DNA of 64,000 nucleotides from Dechloromonas hankyongensis. GTDB taxonomy: Bacteria; Pseudomonadota; Gammaproteobacteria; Burkholderiales; Rhodocyclaceae. Where the stretch lies: NCBI RefSeq assembly GCF_022012295.1, contig NZ_JAKLTN010000001.1:1116001-1180000 (forward strand), in the 5' to 3' direction. Shown piece by piece: positions 55,478 to 64,000 of this stretch. Made by a program: the position numbers and the translations under genes. The stretch's first letter is position 1; each line of letters starts with the position of its first letter. The notes below the pieces were generated by a model. It did no database searches, had not been told where the DNA came from, and saw nothing but the letters and a program-made list of their open reading frames with translations.

Positions 55478-56842
55478 TCACTCGAAATGGCGTTGCGGAT
55501 CGAACAGGCTGTCCGGCAACTGCACGCCGTAAGCCCGCAGGCGCTCGGAGAAGCGGGGGCGGATGCCGGTCGCTGCGAAGCTGCCTTGCACCTTGCCGCC
55601 CTCGTCGATGCCGGTCTGCCGGAAGTGGAAAATTTCCTGCATGGTGATGATGTCGCCCTCCATGCCGGTGATTTCCTGCAGGCTGACCACCTTGCGCTTG
55701 CCATCGCTCAGCCGCATGACCTGGACCACGACGTGGATGGCCGAGGCGATCTGCGAGCGCATGACCTTGGGCGGCGAGCTGACGCCGGCCATGCCCAGCA
55801 TGTTCTCCAGCCGGGTCAGCGCCTCGCGCGGCGTGTTGGCGTGGATGGTGCCCATCGAGCCCTCGTGGCCGGTGTTCATCGCCTGCAGCATGTCGAAGGC
55901 CTCGGCGTCGCGCACCTCGCCGAGGATGATGCGGTCCGGGCGCATGCGCAGCGCGTTGCGGACCAGCGCCCGCTGGCCGACTTCGCCGCGCCCCTCGATG
56001 TTGGCCGGGCGGGTCTCCAGGCGCACGACGTGCGGTTGCTGCAGTTGCAGCTCGGCGGCATCCTCGATGGTGATGATGCGTTCGTGCGACGGGATGCAGC
56101 CCGACAGGATGTTGAGCAGCGTCGTCTTGCCGCTGCCGGTGCCGCCGGAAATCAGGATGTTGGCCTTGGCCTTGCACAGGCCGGCGAGCAGTTCGGCCAT
56201 TTCGGGGACCAGGGTGCGGAATTCGATCAGCTTGTCCATGGTCAGCGGGATGGCGGCGAAGCGGCGGATGGAGAGCACCGGCCCGTCGAGCGCCAGCGGC
56301 GGCACGATGGCATTGACCCGTGAGCCGTCGGGCAGGCGGGCGTCCACCATCGGGCTCGATTCGTCGATGCGCCGGCCGACCCGCGACACGATCTTGTCGA
56401 TGATTTTCATCAGGTGGGCGTCGTCGACGAAAGTGACCTCGCTGAGCTCGATGCGCCCGCCGCGCTCGACATAGACCTGCTGCGCGTTATTGACCAGGAT
56501 GTCGGAAATGGCCGGATCGGCGAGCAGCGGTTCGAGCGGCCCGAGGCCGAGCATTTCGTACTGAATGTCGCGCACCAGGCTGCGCCGCTCCAGTTCGTTG
56601 ACCACCACGTTCTCTTCCTGCAGCAAGGTCTCGACCAGGCCGCGCAATTCCTCGCGCAGGCGCTCCGGGCTAAGGCTTTCCATGGCCTCGAGGTCGATGC
56701 GTTCGAGCAGCACCGTGTGCAGGTGGCTCTTCAGCTCCTGGTAGGCTTGCCCGCTGCGCGCCACCGGCCGCGTCGACACCGCTTCGCGCGGCTGGGTCAG
56801 GCCAATGCCGCTGACCGCTTCCAGTCTTTCTCTCAGTGACAT
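55478..56842 (-). CDS. tadA: Tad pilus secretion ATPase TadA/CpaF
   Basis: 454 aa. Type II/IV secretion ATPase: N-terminal helical domain, then Walker A ISGGTGSGKTTLLNILSG, Asp-box ITIEDAAELQLQQPHVVRLE, Walker B DRIILGEVRDAEAFDMLQ and the His-box GHEGSMGTIHANTPREAL. It powers Flp pilus assembly. Starts 27 bp after cpaE. Confidence 0.96.
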   Translation of the reverse strand: MSLRERLEAVSGIGLTQPREAVSTRPVARSGQAYQELKSHLHTVLLERIDLEAMESLSPERLREELRGLVETLLQEENVVVNELERRSLVRDIQYEMLGLGPLEPLLADPAISDILVNNAQQVYVERGGRIELSEVTFVDDAHLMKIIDKIVSRVGRRIDESSPMVDARLPDGSRVNAIVPPLALDGPVLSIRRFAAIPLTMDKLIEFRTLVPEMAELLAGLCKAKANILISGGTGSGKTTLLNILSGCIPSHERIITIEDAAELQLQQPHVVRLETRPANIEGRGEVGQRALVRNALRMRPDRIILGEVRDAEAFDMLQAMNTGHEGSMGTIHANTPREALTRLENMLGMAGVSSPPKVMRSQIASAIHVVVQVMRLSDGKRKVVSLQEITGMEGDIITMQEIFHFRQTGIDEGGKVQGSFAATGIRPRFSERLRAYGVQLPDSLFDPQRHFE

Positions 56843-56869
56843 GCTCGTTCTCCTGTCGATACGTGAAGA

Positions 56870-58039
56870 TCAGTGCCGGGCCTGGCGGGCCAGGATGCGT
56901 GTCCACCAGCCGCCGCCCGGGGCCGGGGCGGGGGCGTAGCGACGGCACATCTCGGTCACCACCTTGCTGATCGGGTTGGCGGGGCTGGCCTGGACGATGG
57001 GCACCCCAAGATTGACCGCCGCCGCGGCCGCCGCGTAGCTGTTGGGCACGACATGGGCGACCTTGTGCTCGAGCGCCTGCTCGAGGTCCTGTAGCGACAG
57101 CTCGCCGCCCTTTTCGTGGCGATTGACCACCAGCTCGATCTTGGCGCGGTCGTAGTCGAGCGAGCGGAAGACGGCAAGCAGGCGCTTGCCGTCGCGCACG
57201 TAGGGCAGGGTCAGCTGCAGCACCGGGAAGATGGTGTCGGCCAGGTCGAGCGCCTTCAGGCTGACGGCGTCGAGCGAGCGGGAAACGTCGAGGACGACGA
57301 AATCGTAGTGCTGGCGGGCGAGCCGGATGATGGCCTCGACGTGCTCGCGCTTGACGTCGCCGGCATGCGCCGGGTCCTCCGGAGCGGCCAGCACGAAGAA
57401 ATTGGGCGCCGCTTCGAGCATCGACGCAGCGAGCAGCGAGGCGTCCAGGCGGTGGATCTGCTGCGCCAGTTCGGCCACGTTGCTCGGCGGCCGGCTTTCC
57501 GACACGAAAATGGCGGCGTCGCCGAACTGCAGGTTGAGGTCGATCAGCGCCACCCGCCGGCCGCAGGCGCGGGCCGCGGCATAGGCGAAATTGGCGGCGA
57601 GGAAGGTGGCGCCGCTGCCCCCCTTGCAGGACAGGAAGGCGAACACCCGGCCGTCGCCGGCACCTTCCGCCCGGCCCCGCTTGTGGCGCAGGCGGGCCAT
57701 GGCGGCCTGCAGAAGCTCGAGCCCGGCGGTGGCCGGAATCACCTCGCGGACGCCGACCCGCATGGCGCGCATCAGAAAATCGGCCGTCGCATCGTCCGAA
57801 ATGAGCAGGGTCTCGATGCCCGGCGAACGCAGGTTCAGCGCCTCGATGGCATCGAGCGAGGCCGGCGTGGCGCCGTCGATGATCAGGGCGTCCGGCGGCG
57901 AACCGTTGACGAAGGCCGGCAGGTCGCCATCGGGGCAGGCGCCGCCCGAGATGTCGTGGCCCGTGGTGTCTTTGTCGGCCACGGCGTGGCGCAGGAACTC
58001 GTAGCGTCCGGGGTCATTGCACAGAAGTTTGATTTTCAT
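56870..58039 (-). CDS. tadZ: Tad pilus localisation ATPase TadZ/CpaE
   Basis: 389 aa. N-terminal receiver-like domain without phospho-Asp (IKLLCNDPGRYEFLRHAVAD), then a MinD/ParA-type ATPase with deviant Walker A LSCKGGSGATFLAANFAYAA and KLLAVFRSLDYDRAKIELVV. CpaE places the Tad machine at a pole. Overall length and layout are standard. Confidence 0.92.
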   Translation of the reverse strand: MKIKLLCNDPGRYEFLRHAVADKDTTGHDISGGACPDGDLPAFVNGSPPDALIIDGATPASLDAIEALNLRSPGIETLLISDDATADFLMRAMRVGVREVIPATAGLELLQAAMARLRHKRGRAEGAGDGRVFAFLSCKGGSGATFLAANFAYAAARACGRRVALIDLNLQFGDAAIFVSESRPPSNVAELAQQIHRLDASLLAASMLEAAPNFFVLAAPEDPAHAGDVKREHVEAIIRLARQHYDFVVLDVSRSLDAVSLKALDLADTIFPVLQLTLPYVRDGKRLLAVFRSLDYDRAKIELVVNRHEKGGELSLQDLEQALEHKVAHVVPNSYAAAAAAVNLGVPIVQASPANPISKVVTEMCRRYAPAPAPGGGWWTRILARQARH

Positions 58040-58051
58040 GGCTGGATGGAC

Positions 58052-58510
58052 TCAGTTGCAGACAGGATTGCCGGTGCTTTCCATGAACTCGCGCGGCAGC
58101 GTGGTCTGGAAGGGCGGCAGCGGGACGGAAAGCGGTACGAAGGGAATGAAGCTCTGGTGCGTGTAGCCGCTCAGGCGCACGCTGACCTCCTTGCAGGTCG
58201 CCGTCGTGCAGGTGTTCGGGGCGTTCGGCGGGTCCAGGTAGTCGATGCTGATGTTCGAATTGGCCAGTGCCGGCAGCATTTCGCGCATGTGGGTCTTGAT
58301 GTTGGCGTCGTTCATCGAACAGACCACGGCCAGGCGGGCGCCGCGCCGCGTCGCCTCGGCCGCCGCGTTCCAGGTCCACATCAGGCGACCCATTTCGGCG
58401 ATGCCGATGAGCAGGGTGAAGAAGACGGCGGCGACGACGGCGAATTCGACGGCCGCCGCGCCCTGCTGGTCCTGCGGGCGCCGGCCCGCTGTGCTGGTCG
58501 TGGTCGTCAT
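58052..58510 (-). CDS. tadE: TadE-family pilus pseudopilin (first copy)
   Basis: 152 aa from the ATG at 58510 (GAGGTGAG RBS). N-terminal TadE motif QGAAAVEFAVVAAVFFTLLI, the prepilin-like processing site after the Ala run, and two Cys near the C-terminus. One of two TadE-type genes in the locus. Confidence 0.85.
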   Translation of the reverse strand: MTTTTSTAGRRPQDQQGAAAVEFAVVAAVFFTLLIGIAEMGRLMWTWNAAAEATRRGARLAVVCSMNDANIKTHMREMLPALANSNISIDYLDPPNAPNTCTTATCKEVSVRLSGYTHQSFIPFVPLSVPLPPFQTTLPREFMESTGNPVCN

Positions 58511-58515
58511 GGCGC

Positions 58516-58956
58516 TCACCTCATGTACACGGCGATGTTGTTGAAGGTCATGTCGGGCATCACCCACTCGACGACCGAGTCGTACGGATAGCCGACGATG
58601 CGCACGGCGACCAGGTTGATCGTGCCGGTGCCGGTGGTGACCGAGGTGGTGACGCCCGGGCAGGTCAATACCGCGTCGCAGGTCTGCACCATGGCCTGGG
58701 TCAGCCCGGGGGCGAGCGGCGTGCCGGTGCAGTCCGCATTGCCGAAGGCCGCCATGCACTGGGCGTCGGCATGGGCCTGCGGGTCGCCCGGCGTGTGCGA
58801 GGTCAGGTAGCGCGCCGCGTCGCGCACCGACTTGGCCAGCGTGTTGTACGAATAGATCGCCCGGCCGTATTCGGTGATCCCGAAGGCCAGCGTGACCAGC
58901 GGAATCATCAGGATGCCCAGTTCGACGGCGATCGCCCCTGTCATGTGCTTGCGCAT
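58516..58956 (-). CDS. TadE/TadF-family pilus pseudopilin (second copy)
   Basis: 146 aa from the ATG at 58956, with AAGGAGG upstream. N-terminal TadE-like segment GAIAVELGILMIPLVTLAFG followed by a mostly extracytoplasmic Cys-containing domain (DAQCMAAFGNADCTG, CDAVLTCPGV). Paralogue of the downstream tadE gene, 5 bp apart. Confidence 0.85.
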   Translation of the reverse strand: MRKHMTGAIAVELGILMIPLVTLAFGITEYGRAIYSYNTLAKSVRDAARYLTSHTPGDPQAHADAQCMAAFGNADCTGTPLAPGLTQAMVQTCDAVLTCPGVTTSVTTGTGTINLVAVRIVGYPYDSVVEWVMPDMTFNNIAVYMR

Positions 58957-58967
58957 GGCCAACCTCC

Positions 58968-60281
58968 TTATTGCACCAGGGCCGGAACCATCGGCCCGAC
59001 CGACGTTGAATTGCCCACCGCCCCGGACGTGGCGCAGGGACTGCCCGGCAGGTCGGAACGGCCGAGGTACTCGGCGGTGACCGTCACGTTCGAACCGCTC
59101 TTCTTGTATGGATGCAACAGCAGGACGCAGGCGTAGCCGCGGATCGGCGCATGCTGGCTGCCGGTGAAGCTGGCGCAGTCGACCAGCGGCACGGTAACCA
59201 GCCGGCGGTCGGCGCCGTGCGTGGCCAGTTGCCCCGAGGTCGCCGCACTGGCGCCGTTGGGCACCAGCGAGGCCTGGACGGCGTCGTTGGTGGTGCGCGC
59301 GGTCAGGAAATTGTGGGTCGCGCCCGAGGTGCCGTTATAGGCGTCGTGCCCCGGCGGCCAGCTGGTGGCATCATAGCCGAAGCCGGCGAAATCGGGCGGA
59401 GCGCCGGTCAGGTCGCTGTTCGAAACGCCGCCGCCCTGGTAGATGCCAAACCGGGTGTTGAAGGCACTGCCCAACGAGTTGATATTCCCGGTCTGGCCTA
59501 CGCACCCGGGCACCGGCGAGGAATTGCCGGAACTCGAGCAGGTAGCCGGCCCGACCGGCGGCAGCGTGCATTGGCCGACTCCCTTGAGCAGGCAGGCTAG
59601 CTCCTGGGCGCCGCCGCCGGAGCAGCCTGGTGTACCCGCCGAGGGATCGAAATCGAGCCAGCGGAAGTTGCCGCTCAGGTTAGACAGGCTGCCGCCGCTT
59701 TCGTCGAAATTCATCGAATACCACTGGCCGCGGACATAGCCGTAGTCGGGCGGTGTGCCCGAGGTACACAAGCCCATCGGGATGGCGCAATTGCTCTGCG
59801 CCGGCGACAGCGCCGCGGTGGCCGCCGCGCTGACGCTCTGTGCGGCAAAGCCGCGCACCGGCATGAACCACATCGGGATGCCGGTGCGCGAAACGGTGCA
59901 CCGCACGTAGCGGGCGGTGCCCGCCGGGCCCCCCGCCGCCGTCGTCCAGCTCGAACCGGCGAGCGAGGTGCCGAATTCGACCTGCACATCGCCGGCCGAA
60001 ATTGGTGCCCCTTGGAAGCCGACGCGGTTGGCGACCGCAACGGCGACGCCGGCGTTTTCGGCGAGGGTGAAATTGGCGGCCGGGATCGGCGTCCCGGTCA
60101 GCAGGTAGGAGGCCGACAGGGCGCAGGCATCGGCCGCATTCTGCTGCTCGGTCTTGGAAACGTAGAGCTGCCCGCCGTCCAGGGCCAGGCCGGCGAAGCC
60201 GATCAGGACGGCCAGGGTGAGCGCGACGATGATCGCCACCGCGCCCGCCTGGCGTTTCCGGTCATGCAGTGTCTGACGCAT
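58968..60281 (-). CDS. tadG: TadG-like pilus assembly protein
   Basis: 437 aa from the ATG at 60281. N-terminal anchor ADRKRQAGAVAIIVALTLAV region reads RQAGAVAIIVALTLAVLIGF, the TadE/TadG-type signal, then a long extracytoplasmic Gly/Ser/Asn-rich domain with about a dozen Cys (CAIPMGLCTSG, CSGGGAQELACLLKG, GQCTLPPVGPATCSS). No vWA domain is recognisable, unlike larger TadG proteins. Pilus-biogenesis role by context. Confidence 0.8.
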   Translation of the reverse strand: MRQTLHDRKRQAGAVAIIVALTLAVLIGFAGLALDGGQLYVSKTEQQNAADACALSASYLLTGTPIPAANFTLAENAGVAVAVANRVGFQGAPISAGDVQVEFGTSLAGSSWTTAAGGPAGTARYVRCTVSRTGIPMWFMPVRGFAAQSVSAAATAALSPAQSNCAIPMGLCTSGTPPDYGYVRGQWYSMNFDESGGSLSNLSGNFRWLDFDPSAGTPGCSGGGAQELACLLKGVGQCTLPPVGPATCSSSGNSSPVPGCVGQTGNINSLGSAFNTRFGIYQGGGVSNSDLTGAPPDFAGFGYDATSWPPGHDAYNGTSGATHNFLTARTTNDAVQASLVPNGASAATSGQLATHGADRRLVTVPLVDCASFTGSQHAPIRGYACVLLLHPYKKSGSNVTVTAEYLGRSDLPGSPCATSGAVGNSTSVGPMVPALVQ

Positions 60282-60303
60282 TTTTGCCTCCTCTGGTTGC
60301 CGC

Positions 60304-60591
60304 TCAGCGGGTGCCGCCGACGGTGCCGATGCTGAGGAAATTGGCCGTTTCGGCCGGCGGCTGGCGGAAGCTGTCGCGGTAGTTGTCGAGCGCTCCCTTG
60401 GCCGCCTTGCCGTCCAGCCCGACCACCGGCTCGGCATTGCGCGAGGCCTCCGGGTTCAGGGTCTGCTGGGCGCGCATGAGCAGCATCGCTTCGCCCATGC
60501 GAGCATCGCTTTTCGGCGTGGTGGTGGCGGTGCACCCGGCGAGGGCAAGGATGCCGGCCATGGCGCAAAGTGCTGCGGTGGTCCTGTTCAT
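60304..60591 (-). CDS. Small Tad-locus lipoprotein
   Basis: 95 aa, lipobox LALAGC (Cys20) after MNRTTAALCAMAGILALAGC. The mature part is short and mostly helical (ARMGEAMLLMRAQQTLNPEA), with PVVGLDGKAAKGALDNYRDS. It lies between tadG and the secretin gene, the position of pilotin or TadD-like accessory lipoproteins in other loci. No family recognised. Confidence 0.75.
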   Translation of the reverse strand: MNRTTAALCAMAGILALAGCTATTTPKSDARMGEAMLLMRAQQTLNPEASRNAEPVVGLDGKAAKGALDNYRDSFRQPPAETANFLSIGTVGGTR

Positions 60592-60603
60592 GTCGTTCTC
60601 CTC

Positions 60604-62319
60604 TTATTTCACTTCGAAGCCGTCGCGGCTGGCGGTGCCCGGTTGCGACCCGGCCGGGATTTCCGACAGGCTTGACGCCGTGCCGCTGCCTTCCAGCCGG
60701 CCATTGACGATCACGTCGGTGCGCGACGGCGGGACGAAGCCGTCGGTCGGCAACGCGTAGTTGGGCGGCAGCGGGCGGACCAGCCGCGGCGTGATGACGA
60801 AGACCAGCTCGGAGCGGTCGTTCTGGTAGCTGGTGCTGCGGAACAGCGCGCCGAGCACCGGCAGTTCGCCGAGGAAGGGGAAGGCGGTCAGGTTGGCCGT
60901 GACGTTGTTCTTCATCAAGCCGCCAATGGCGAAGCTCTGGCCGTCCATCAGTTGCACGGTGGTCGATGCCCGCCGCGTGGTGAATGACGGCAGGATGGCC
61001 GTCCCTGCCACGTTGGTGGCGGTGATCGCCACGCCCTGGGAGTTCAGTTCAGACACCTCGGGATTGACCTTCAGGTTGATCCGCCCGTCGCCGAGCACGG
61101 TCGGCGTGAACTTCAGGCTGACGCCGAATTCCTTTTCCTCCAGTGTGATCGCCGTGCCGCCGGTGCCACTGTTGCTGGCGACCGGGATGAAAATCTTGCC
61201 GCCGGCGAGGAAGCTGCCTTCCTGGCCGCTGATCGCCATGACCGTCGGTTCGGCGAGGACCTTCAGCAGGCCGTCCTGCTTCTGGGCATCGCTGCTGAAA
61301 CTCGTCGCGTTCTTGCCGGCGATGATCGGCCACTGGGTGACGTTGCCATTGACCGCCCGGACGTCGCCGACCGGCGCCGAAATGCTCGCCGTCGCCGAGC
61401 CGCCCGACAGCGTCGAGGCGACGCCGCTGCCGACCATGGCGCCGGTGGTGCCGCTGACCTGCTGGGCGATGATGCCCTTGCCGCCGAACAGGCCGGACAG
61501 GAAGCGGATCATCGACCCGTCGGCCGGCGAATAGGCGCGGGCGAAGTTGATACCGAACTGGTCGAGCAGGGATTTCGACACTTCGGCCACCTTGACTTCG
61601 AGCATGACCTGCTGCGGCGCCGCGATGGACAGCATGTTGATGATGCGGTCGTGGGCGGCGGCGCGGCCGGTGCCGACCGTCCCGCCGCCGGTGGTCCGCC
61701 GCACGTAGGCGCCGGCGATATCGACGGCGCGGTCGGCGGCCAGCGCATCGCTGACCGTGCCGGCCAGGACCACCGAATCGGCGGCCGACGAGATGCGGAT
61801 CTGCTCCTCGCCCGGCATCAGTTCCTTGAGCGAAGCGGCGAGCGCCGCGGTGTCCATGCCGACCGTCACGTCGACCACGATGCAGCGGCCGCTGCGGTCG
61901 AGCATGGCGATGTTGGTCGAGCCCACCGTCTTGCCGAGCAGGTAGATTTCGCGCGGGCTGAGCAGCAGGGCATCGACATCGGCGACGCCGGGCCGCCGCA
62001 CGTTCTGCTGGCCGCCGCCGGCGTCCGCCCGGCCAGCCGGGTTCGCATTGGCGGCGCCTTCGCCGGGCCGCGCTGCCGCGGCGTTTTCGGGGTTGCCGAG
62101 CAGGATGCGGCTGACCGGCGTCTCCAGCTTGAGCAGGCTGGCCTTGCCGACCGCCAGCTTGACCATTGGACCGATTTCGACCCGGCCGCAGGGTGACGCG
62201 CCGGTGGCCGACGCGGCCGGCGGGGCATGCGGGGCCGGCGCGGCGTGCGCCGCTCCCTGGGCGAAGGCCGTGGCAAGCAGGGCCGCCGTCAGGCAGTGCG
62301 GGAAAATTACTGATTTCAT
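60604..62319 (-). CDS. rcpA: Tad secretin RcpA/CpaC
   Basis: 571 aa with signal peptide (CLTAALLATAFAQGAAHAAP). N-terminal BON/pilus domain with LAVGKASLLKLETPVSRILL, then the secretin domain: QVMLEVKVAEVSKSLLDQFG, EEKEFGVSLKFTPTVLGDGR, INLKVNPEVSELNSQGVAIT and the VPVLGALF-type signature FPFLGELPVLGALFRSTSYQ. Forms the outer-membrane channel. Confidence 0.95.
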   Translation of the reverse strand: MKSVIFPHCLTAALLATAFAQGAAHAAPAPHAPPAASATGASPCGRVEIGPMVKLAVGKASLLKLETPVSRILLGNPENAAAARPGEGAANANPAGRADAGGGQQNVRRPGVADVDALLLSPREIYLLGKTVGSTNIAMLDRSGRCIVVDVTVGMDTAALAASLKELMPGEEQIRISSAADSVVLAGTVSDALAADRAVDIAGAYVRRTTGGGTVGTGRAAAHDRIINMLSIAAPQQVMLEVKVAEVSKSLLDQFGINFARAYSPADGSMIRFLSGLFGGKGIIAQQVSGTTGAMVGSGVASTLSGGSATASISAPVGDVRAVNGNVTQWPIIAGKNATSFSSDAQKQDGLLKVLAEPTVMAISGQEGSFLAGGKIFIPVASNSGTGGTAITLEEKEFGVSLKFTPTVLGDGRINLKVNPEVSELNSQGVAITATNVAGTAILPSFTTRRASTTVQLMDGQSFAIGGLMKNNVTANLTAFPFLGELPVLGALFRSTSYQNDRSELVFVITPRLVRPLPPNYALPTDGFVPPSRTDVIVNGRLEGSGTASSLSEIPAGSQPGTASRDGFEVK

Positions 62320-62350
62320 GTTGTGCTCCCGGAAAGTGCAGACGTTCGAT

Positions 62351-63184
62351 TCAGAAACAGGCGGTGGACTTGCTCAGACCACGGATGACCTCGACGCAAT
62401 CGCTGCCGCGGCTGACCGGTGCGGCAGCGACCGGGCGCCGGGCCGGCGCGGCCAGCTTGACCGGGAGCGGGGCGGCAGCGACGGCGAGCAGGGAATCCTT
62501 GGTCGCCCCGGCCGTCTTCGCCAGATCGGGGTCGATCTGGTTGCGCAGGACCAGCGACAGCGTGCCGACCGAGCGCGCCAGGTCGATGCGCTCGGCCTGT
62601 TCGGGCGTGACTTCCAGGGTCACGGCATTGACCACCTTGGGCCGCGTCTCGTCGCGCCCGGCCTCCTGCGCTACGGCGAGGACCAGGATGTGCTCGAGGA
62701 CGATCTTCGAGATGGTGCGGTCCTTGTTGTTGGTCTTGACGCCTTCGGCCTGGGTATTGACCATGATGTCGACATAGTTGCCGGGCAGCGCGAAGCCGGC
62801 GACGCCGATCACGTCATTGACGCGCACGGTGATCGCGCGCTTGCCCTCGCCGACCACCGCGGACAGCCCGCCGCGGCTGCCGACCGGCGCCAGCTTGCTT
62901 TCGAGCAGTGGTTCGCCGCGCGTCAGCGTCGTCTTGGCGACCCGGCCGTCGAGGGCGGCGGGGTCGGAGAAGGCGCCGGCCGGGATGCTGCCGGCCGGCC
63001 AGGCGACCATCTGGATCATTTCCGGCGAAATCCGGCTGCCGAGCTGGAGGTCGAGCATGGCGACGGCGATGCGTCCCCCCTCGTTCCGGCCCTGCTGCTG
63101 GATCCACTTGCCCGCCAGTGCGACAGCCGCCAGACCCGCCAGCAGTGCCATGACCAGCATCACGATGCCGCGTGTATTTTTCAT
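62351..63184 (-). CDS. rcpC: Tad pilus assembly protein RcpC/CpaB
   Basis: 277 aa. One N-terminal helix (IVMLVMALLAGLAAVALAGKW), an SAF domain (about 40-105, VAMLDLQLGSRISPEMIQMV, TTLTRGEPLLESKL) and a beta-rich C-terminal part with AITVRVNDVIGVAGFALPGN, LEVTPEQAERIDLARSVGTL. It pairs with the secretin in Tad systems. Confidence 0.92.
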   Translation of the reverse strand: MKNTRGIVMLVMALLAGLAAVALAGKWIQQQGRNEGGRIAVAMLDLQLGSRISPEMIQMVAWPAGSIPAGAFSDPAALDGRVAKTTLTRGEPLLESKLAPVGSRGGLSAVVGEGKRAITVRVNDVIGVAGFALPGNYVDIMVNTQAEGVKTNNKDRTISKIVLEHILVLAVAQEAGRDETRPKVVNAVTLEVTPEQAERIDLARSVGTLSLVLRNQIDPDLAKTAGATKDSLLAVAAAPLPVKLAAPARRPVAAAPVSRGSDCVEVIRGLSKSTACF

Positions 63185-63251
63185 GGTGTCCCTCGATTCG
63201 TCATGGTTGAAGGTGGTAAATGTTCGTTACTGCGCGTTGATTGCTGCGTGT

Positions 63252-64000
63252 TCATTGCTGCGCGAAGTAGCCGTGCCACGCCCATTCGATGAGCTGCGGC
63301 GTCAGGTCGATCGGCCATTCGCGGTAGGTCGCGTAGTCGCGGACCTGGGCGATCAGGTCGCGCGGGTAGCAGGCGAAGGTCATGCGGTTCATGCGCCGGT
63401 GCAGGGTGAGCAGGAACTGGAAAGTGGCGGCGCTGAAGGCGATGCCGAATTCGGCGCACACCTGGCGGAAGATCTGTTCGTATTCGCCTTCGCCGAGCGG
63501 CCCGACGTAGATCTTGTAGCCCAGCCGGCGCAGGAAGGCCTCGTCGGCGATGGCCTCCGGCGTCAGGTTGGTCGAGAACACCAGCTTCACGTCGAAAGGA
63601 ATCTCGAAGCTGCTGCCGGTATGCAGGGCGAGGTAGTCGCGCCGGCGGTCCATGGGCACGATCCAGCGGTTCATCAGCTGTTCCGGGCTGACCTGCTGGC
63701 GACCGAGGTCGTCGATGATGTACAGGCCGTTGTTGGCCTTGACATGGGCCGGCGCCTGGTAGAGCCCGGCGACGCGGTCGTACTGCAGGTTGAGCCGGTC
63801 GAGGGTCAGTTCGCCGCCGCTGATCGCTACCGGGCGGGCACAGGCCACCCAGCGCTCGTCGATCCGCGCCCGGTTGTCGAGGCCGGCGGTCGCCGCTTCG
63901 GCCGGCAGCGGCCGATGGATCAGCGGGTCGAAGACCTGGATGATTTCGCCATCGACGGCCAGGGCGTACGGCACATAGACTGTGCCGCGGATCAGGCGGA
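63252..64000 (-). CDS. AAA-type ATPase of the tad locus, C-terminal part (runs off the window)
   Basis: The frame is open through base 64000 (RLIRGTVYVPYALAVDGE upstream of the GTG at 63974), so the N-terminal part with Walker A is outside. Visible sequence contains Walker B-like GLYIIDDLGRQQVSPEQLMN, sensor-1 region LVFSTNLTPEAIADEAFLRR and a C-terminal winged/helical part (FQFLLTLHRRMNRMTFACYP). It is 67 bp upstream of rcpC on the same strand. Its function in pilus assembly is inferred from position only. Confidence 0.8.
   Translation of the reverse strand, partial: RLIRGTVYVPYALAVDGEIIQVFDPLIHRPLPAEAATAGLDNRARIDERWVACARPVAISGGELTLDRLNLQYDRVAGLYQAPAHVKANNGLYIIDDLGRQQVSPEQLMNRWIVPMDRRRDYLALHTGSSFEIPFDVKLVFSTNLTPEAIADEAFLRRLGYKIYVGPLGEGEYEQIFRQVCAEFGIAFSAATFQFLLTLHRRMNRMTFACYPRDLIAQVRDYATYREWPIDLTPQLIEWAWHGYFAQQ

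Noticed and set aside
54465..55704. Longer starts for tadC (54465, TTG) and tadB (55704)
   Set aside because: Extensions precede good RBS-ATG pairs and, for tadB, overlap tadA with random sequence.

Overview
The window comes from a high-GC betaproteobacterium, most likely a member of the Rhodocyclales (Dechloromonas/Azonexus type). This is inferred from gene content: a PEP-CTERM protein behind a sigma-54 promoter, a phasin-like granule protein, a two-domain polyphosphate:AMP phosphotransferase, a full pst-pho locus, a tad pilus locus, YggX, and several c-di-GMP proteins. No rRNA, tRNA, CRISPR array, insertion sequence or prophage was seen. The sequence reads as chromosomal core with a few accessory patches.

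Layout. 1-5.4 kb: truncated CHASE sensor, a LysR regulator divergent from pirin and a WrbA-like flavodoxin, a receiver-receiver protein, and a small membrane protein/BNR protein pair. 5.4-15.4 kb: a minus-strand central carbon block tkt-gap-epd-pgk-pyk-fba, a lipoprotein gene and fbp. 15.4-23.1 kb: PAS-GGDEF-EAL protein, thioredoxin-like protein, the rsmE-pap-argA operon, yggX, and a GAF protein. 23.1-30.7 kb: accessory genes including DUF3015/DUF4105 proteins, an SDR protein with the exact motif signature of halohydrin dehalogenases, a DEDDh exonuclease, small proteins, and an EAL-CBS-GGDDF protein. 30.7-37.2 kb: phoR, phoB, phoU, pstB, pstA, pstC, pstS in one minus-strand run. 37.3-44.1 kb: histone-H1-like protein, rpiA, phasin, purT, ArnT-like glycosyltransferase with PAP2 phosphatase, PEP-CTERM protein. 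44.4-50.7 kb: TSUP transporter, a PlcP-like phosphoesterase with a glycosyltransferase, an AT-rich orphan gene, an OprB-type porin and a second glycosyltransferase. 50.7-52.4 kb: CheY-like regulator, FmdE-domain protein, glyoxalase. 52.4-64 kb: minus-strand tad (Flp pilus) locus running off the right edge.

How the parts fit. The strongest theme is phosphate starvation. Pho-box-like sites with the same geometry (two 7-mers 4 bp apart, then 10 bp, then a -10-like hexamer) lie before pstS, before the plcP-agt pair, and between the porin and the second glycosyltransferase. Together with PhoBR encoded here, this suggests a local regulon for phosphate uptake plus replacement of phospholipids by glycolipids. 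Polyphosphate use (pap) and a phasin would fit a polyphosphate/PHA-storing lifestyle, but that is inference. Other notable signals are a consensus sigma-54 promoter before the PEP-CTERM gene, a perfect 8-bp inverted repeat in the LysR/pirin divergent promoter, and several genes whose -10-like element sits only about 6-7 bp from the start codon (possible leaderless mRNAs).
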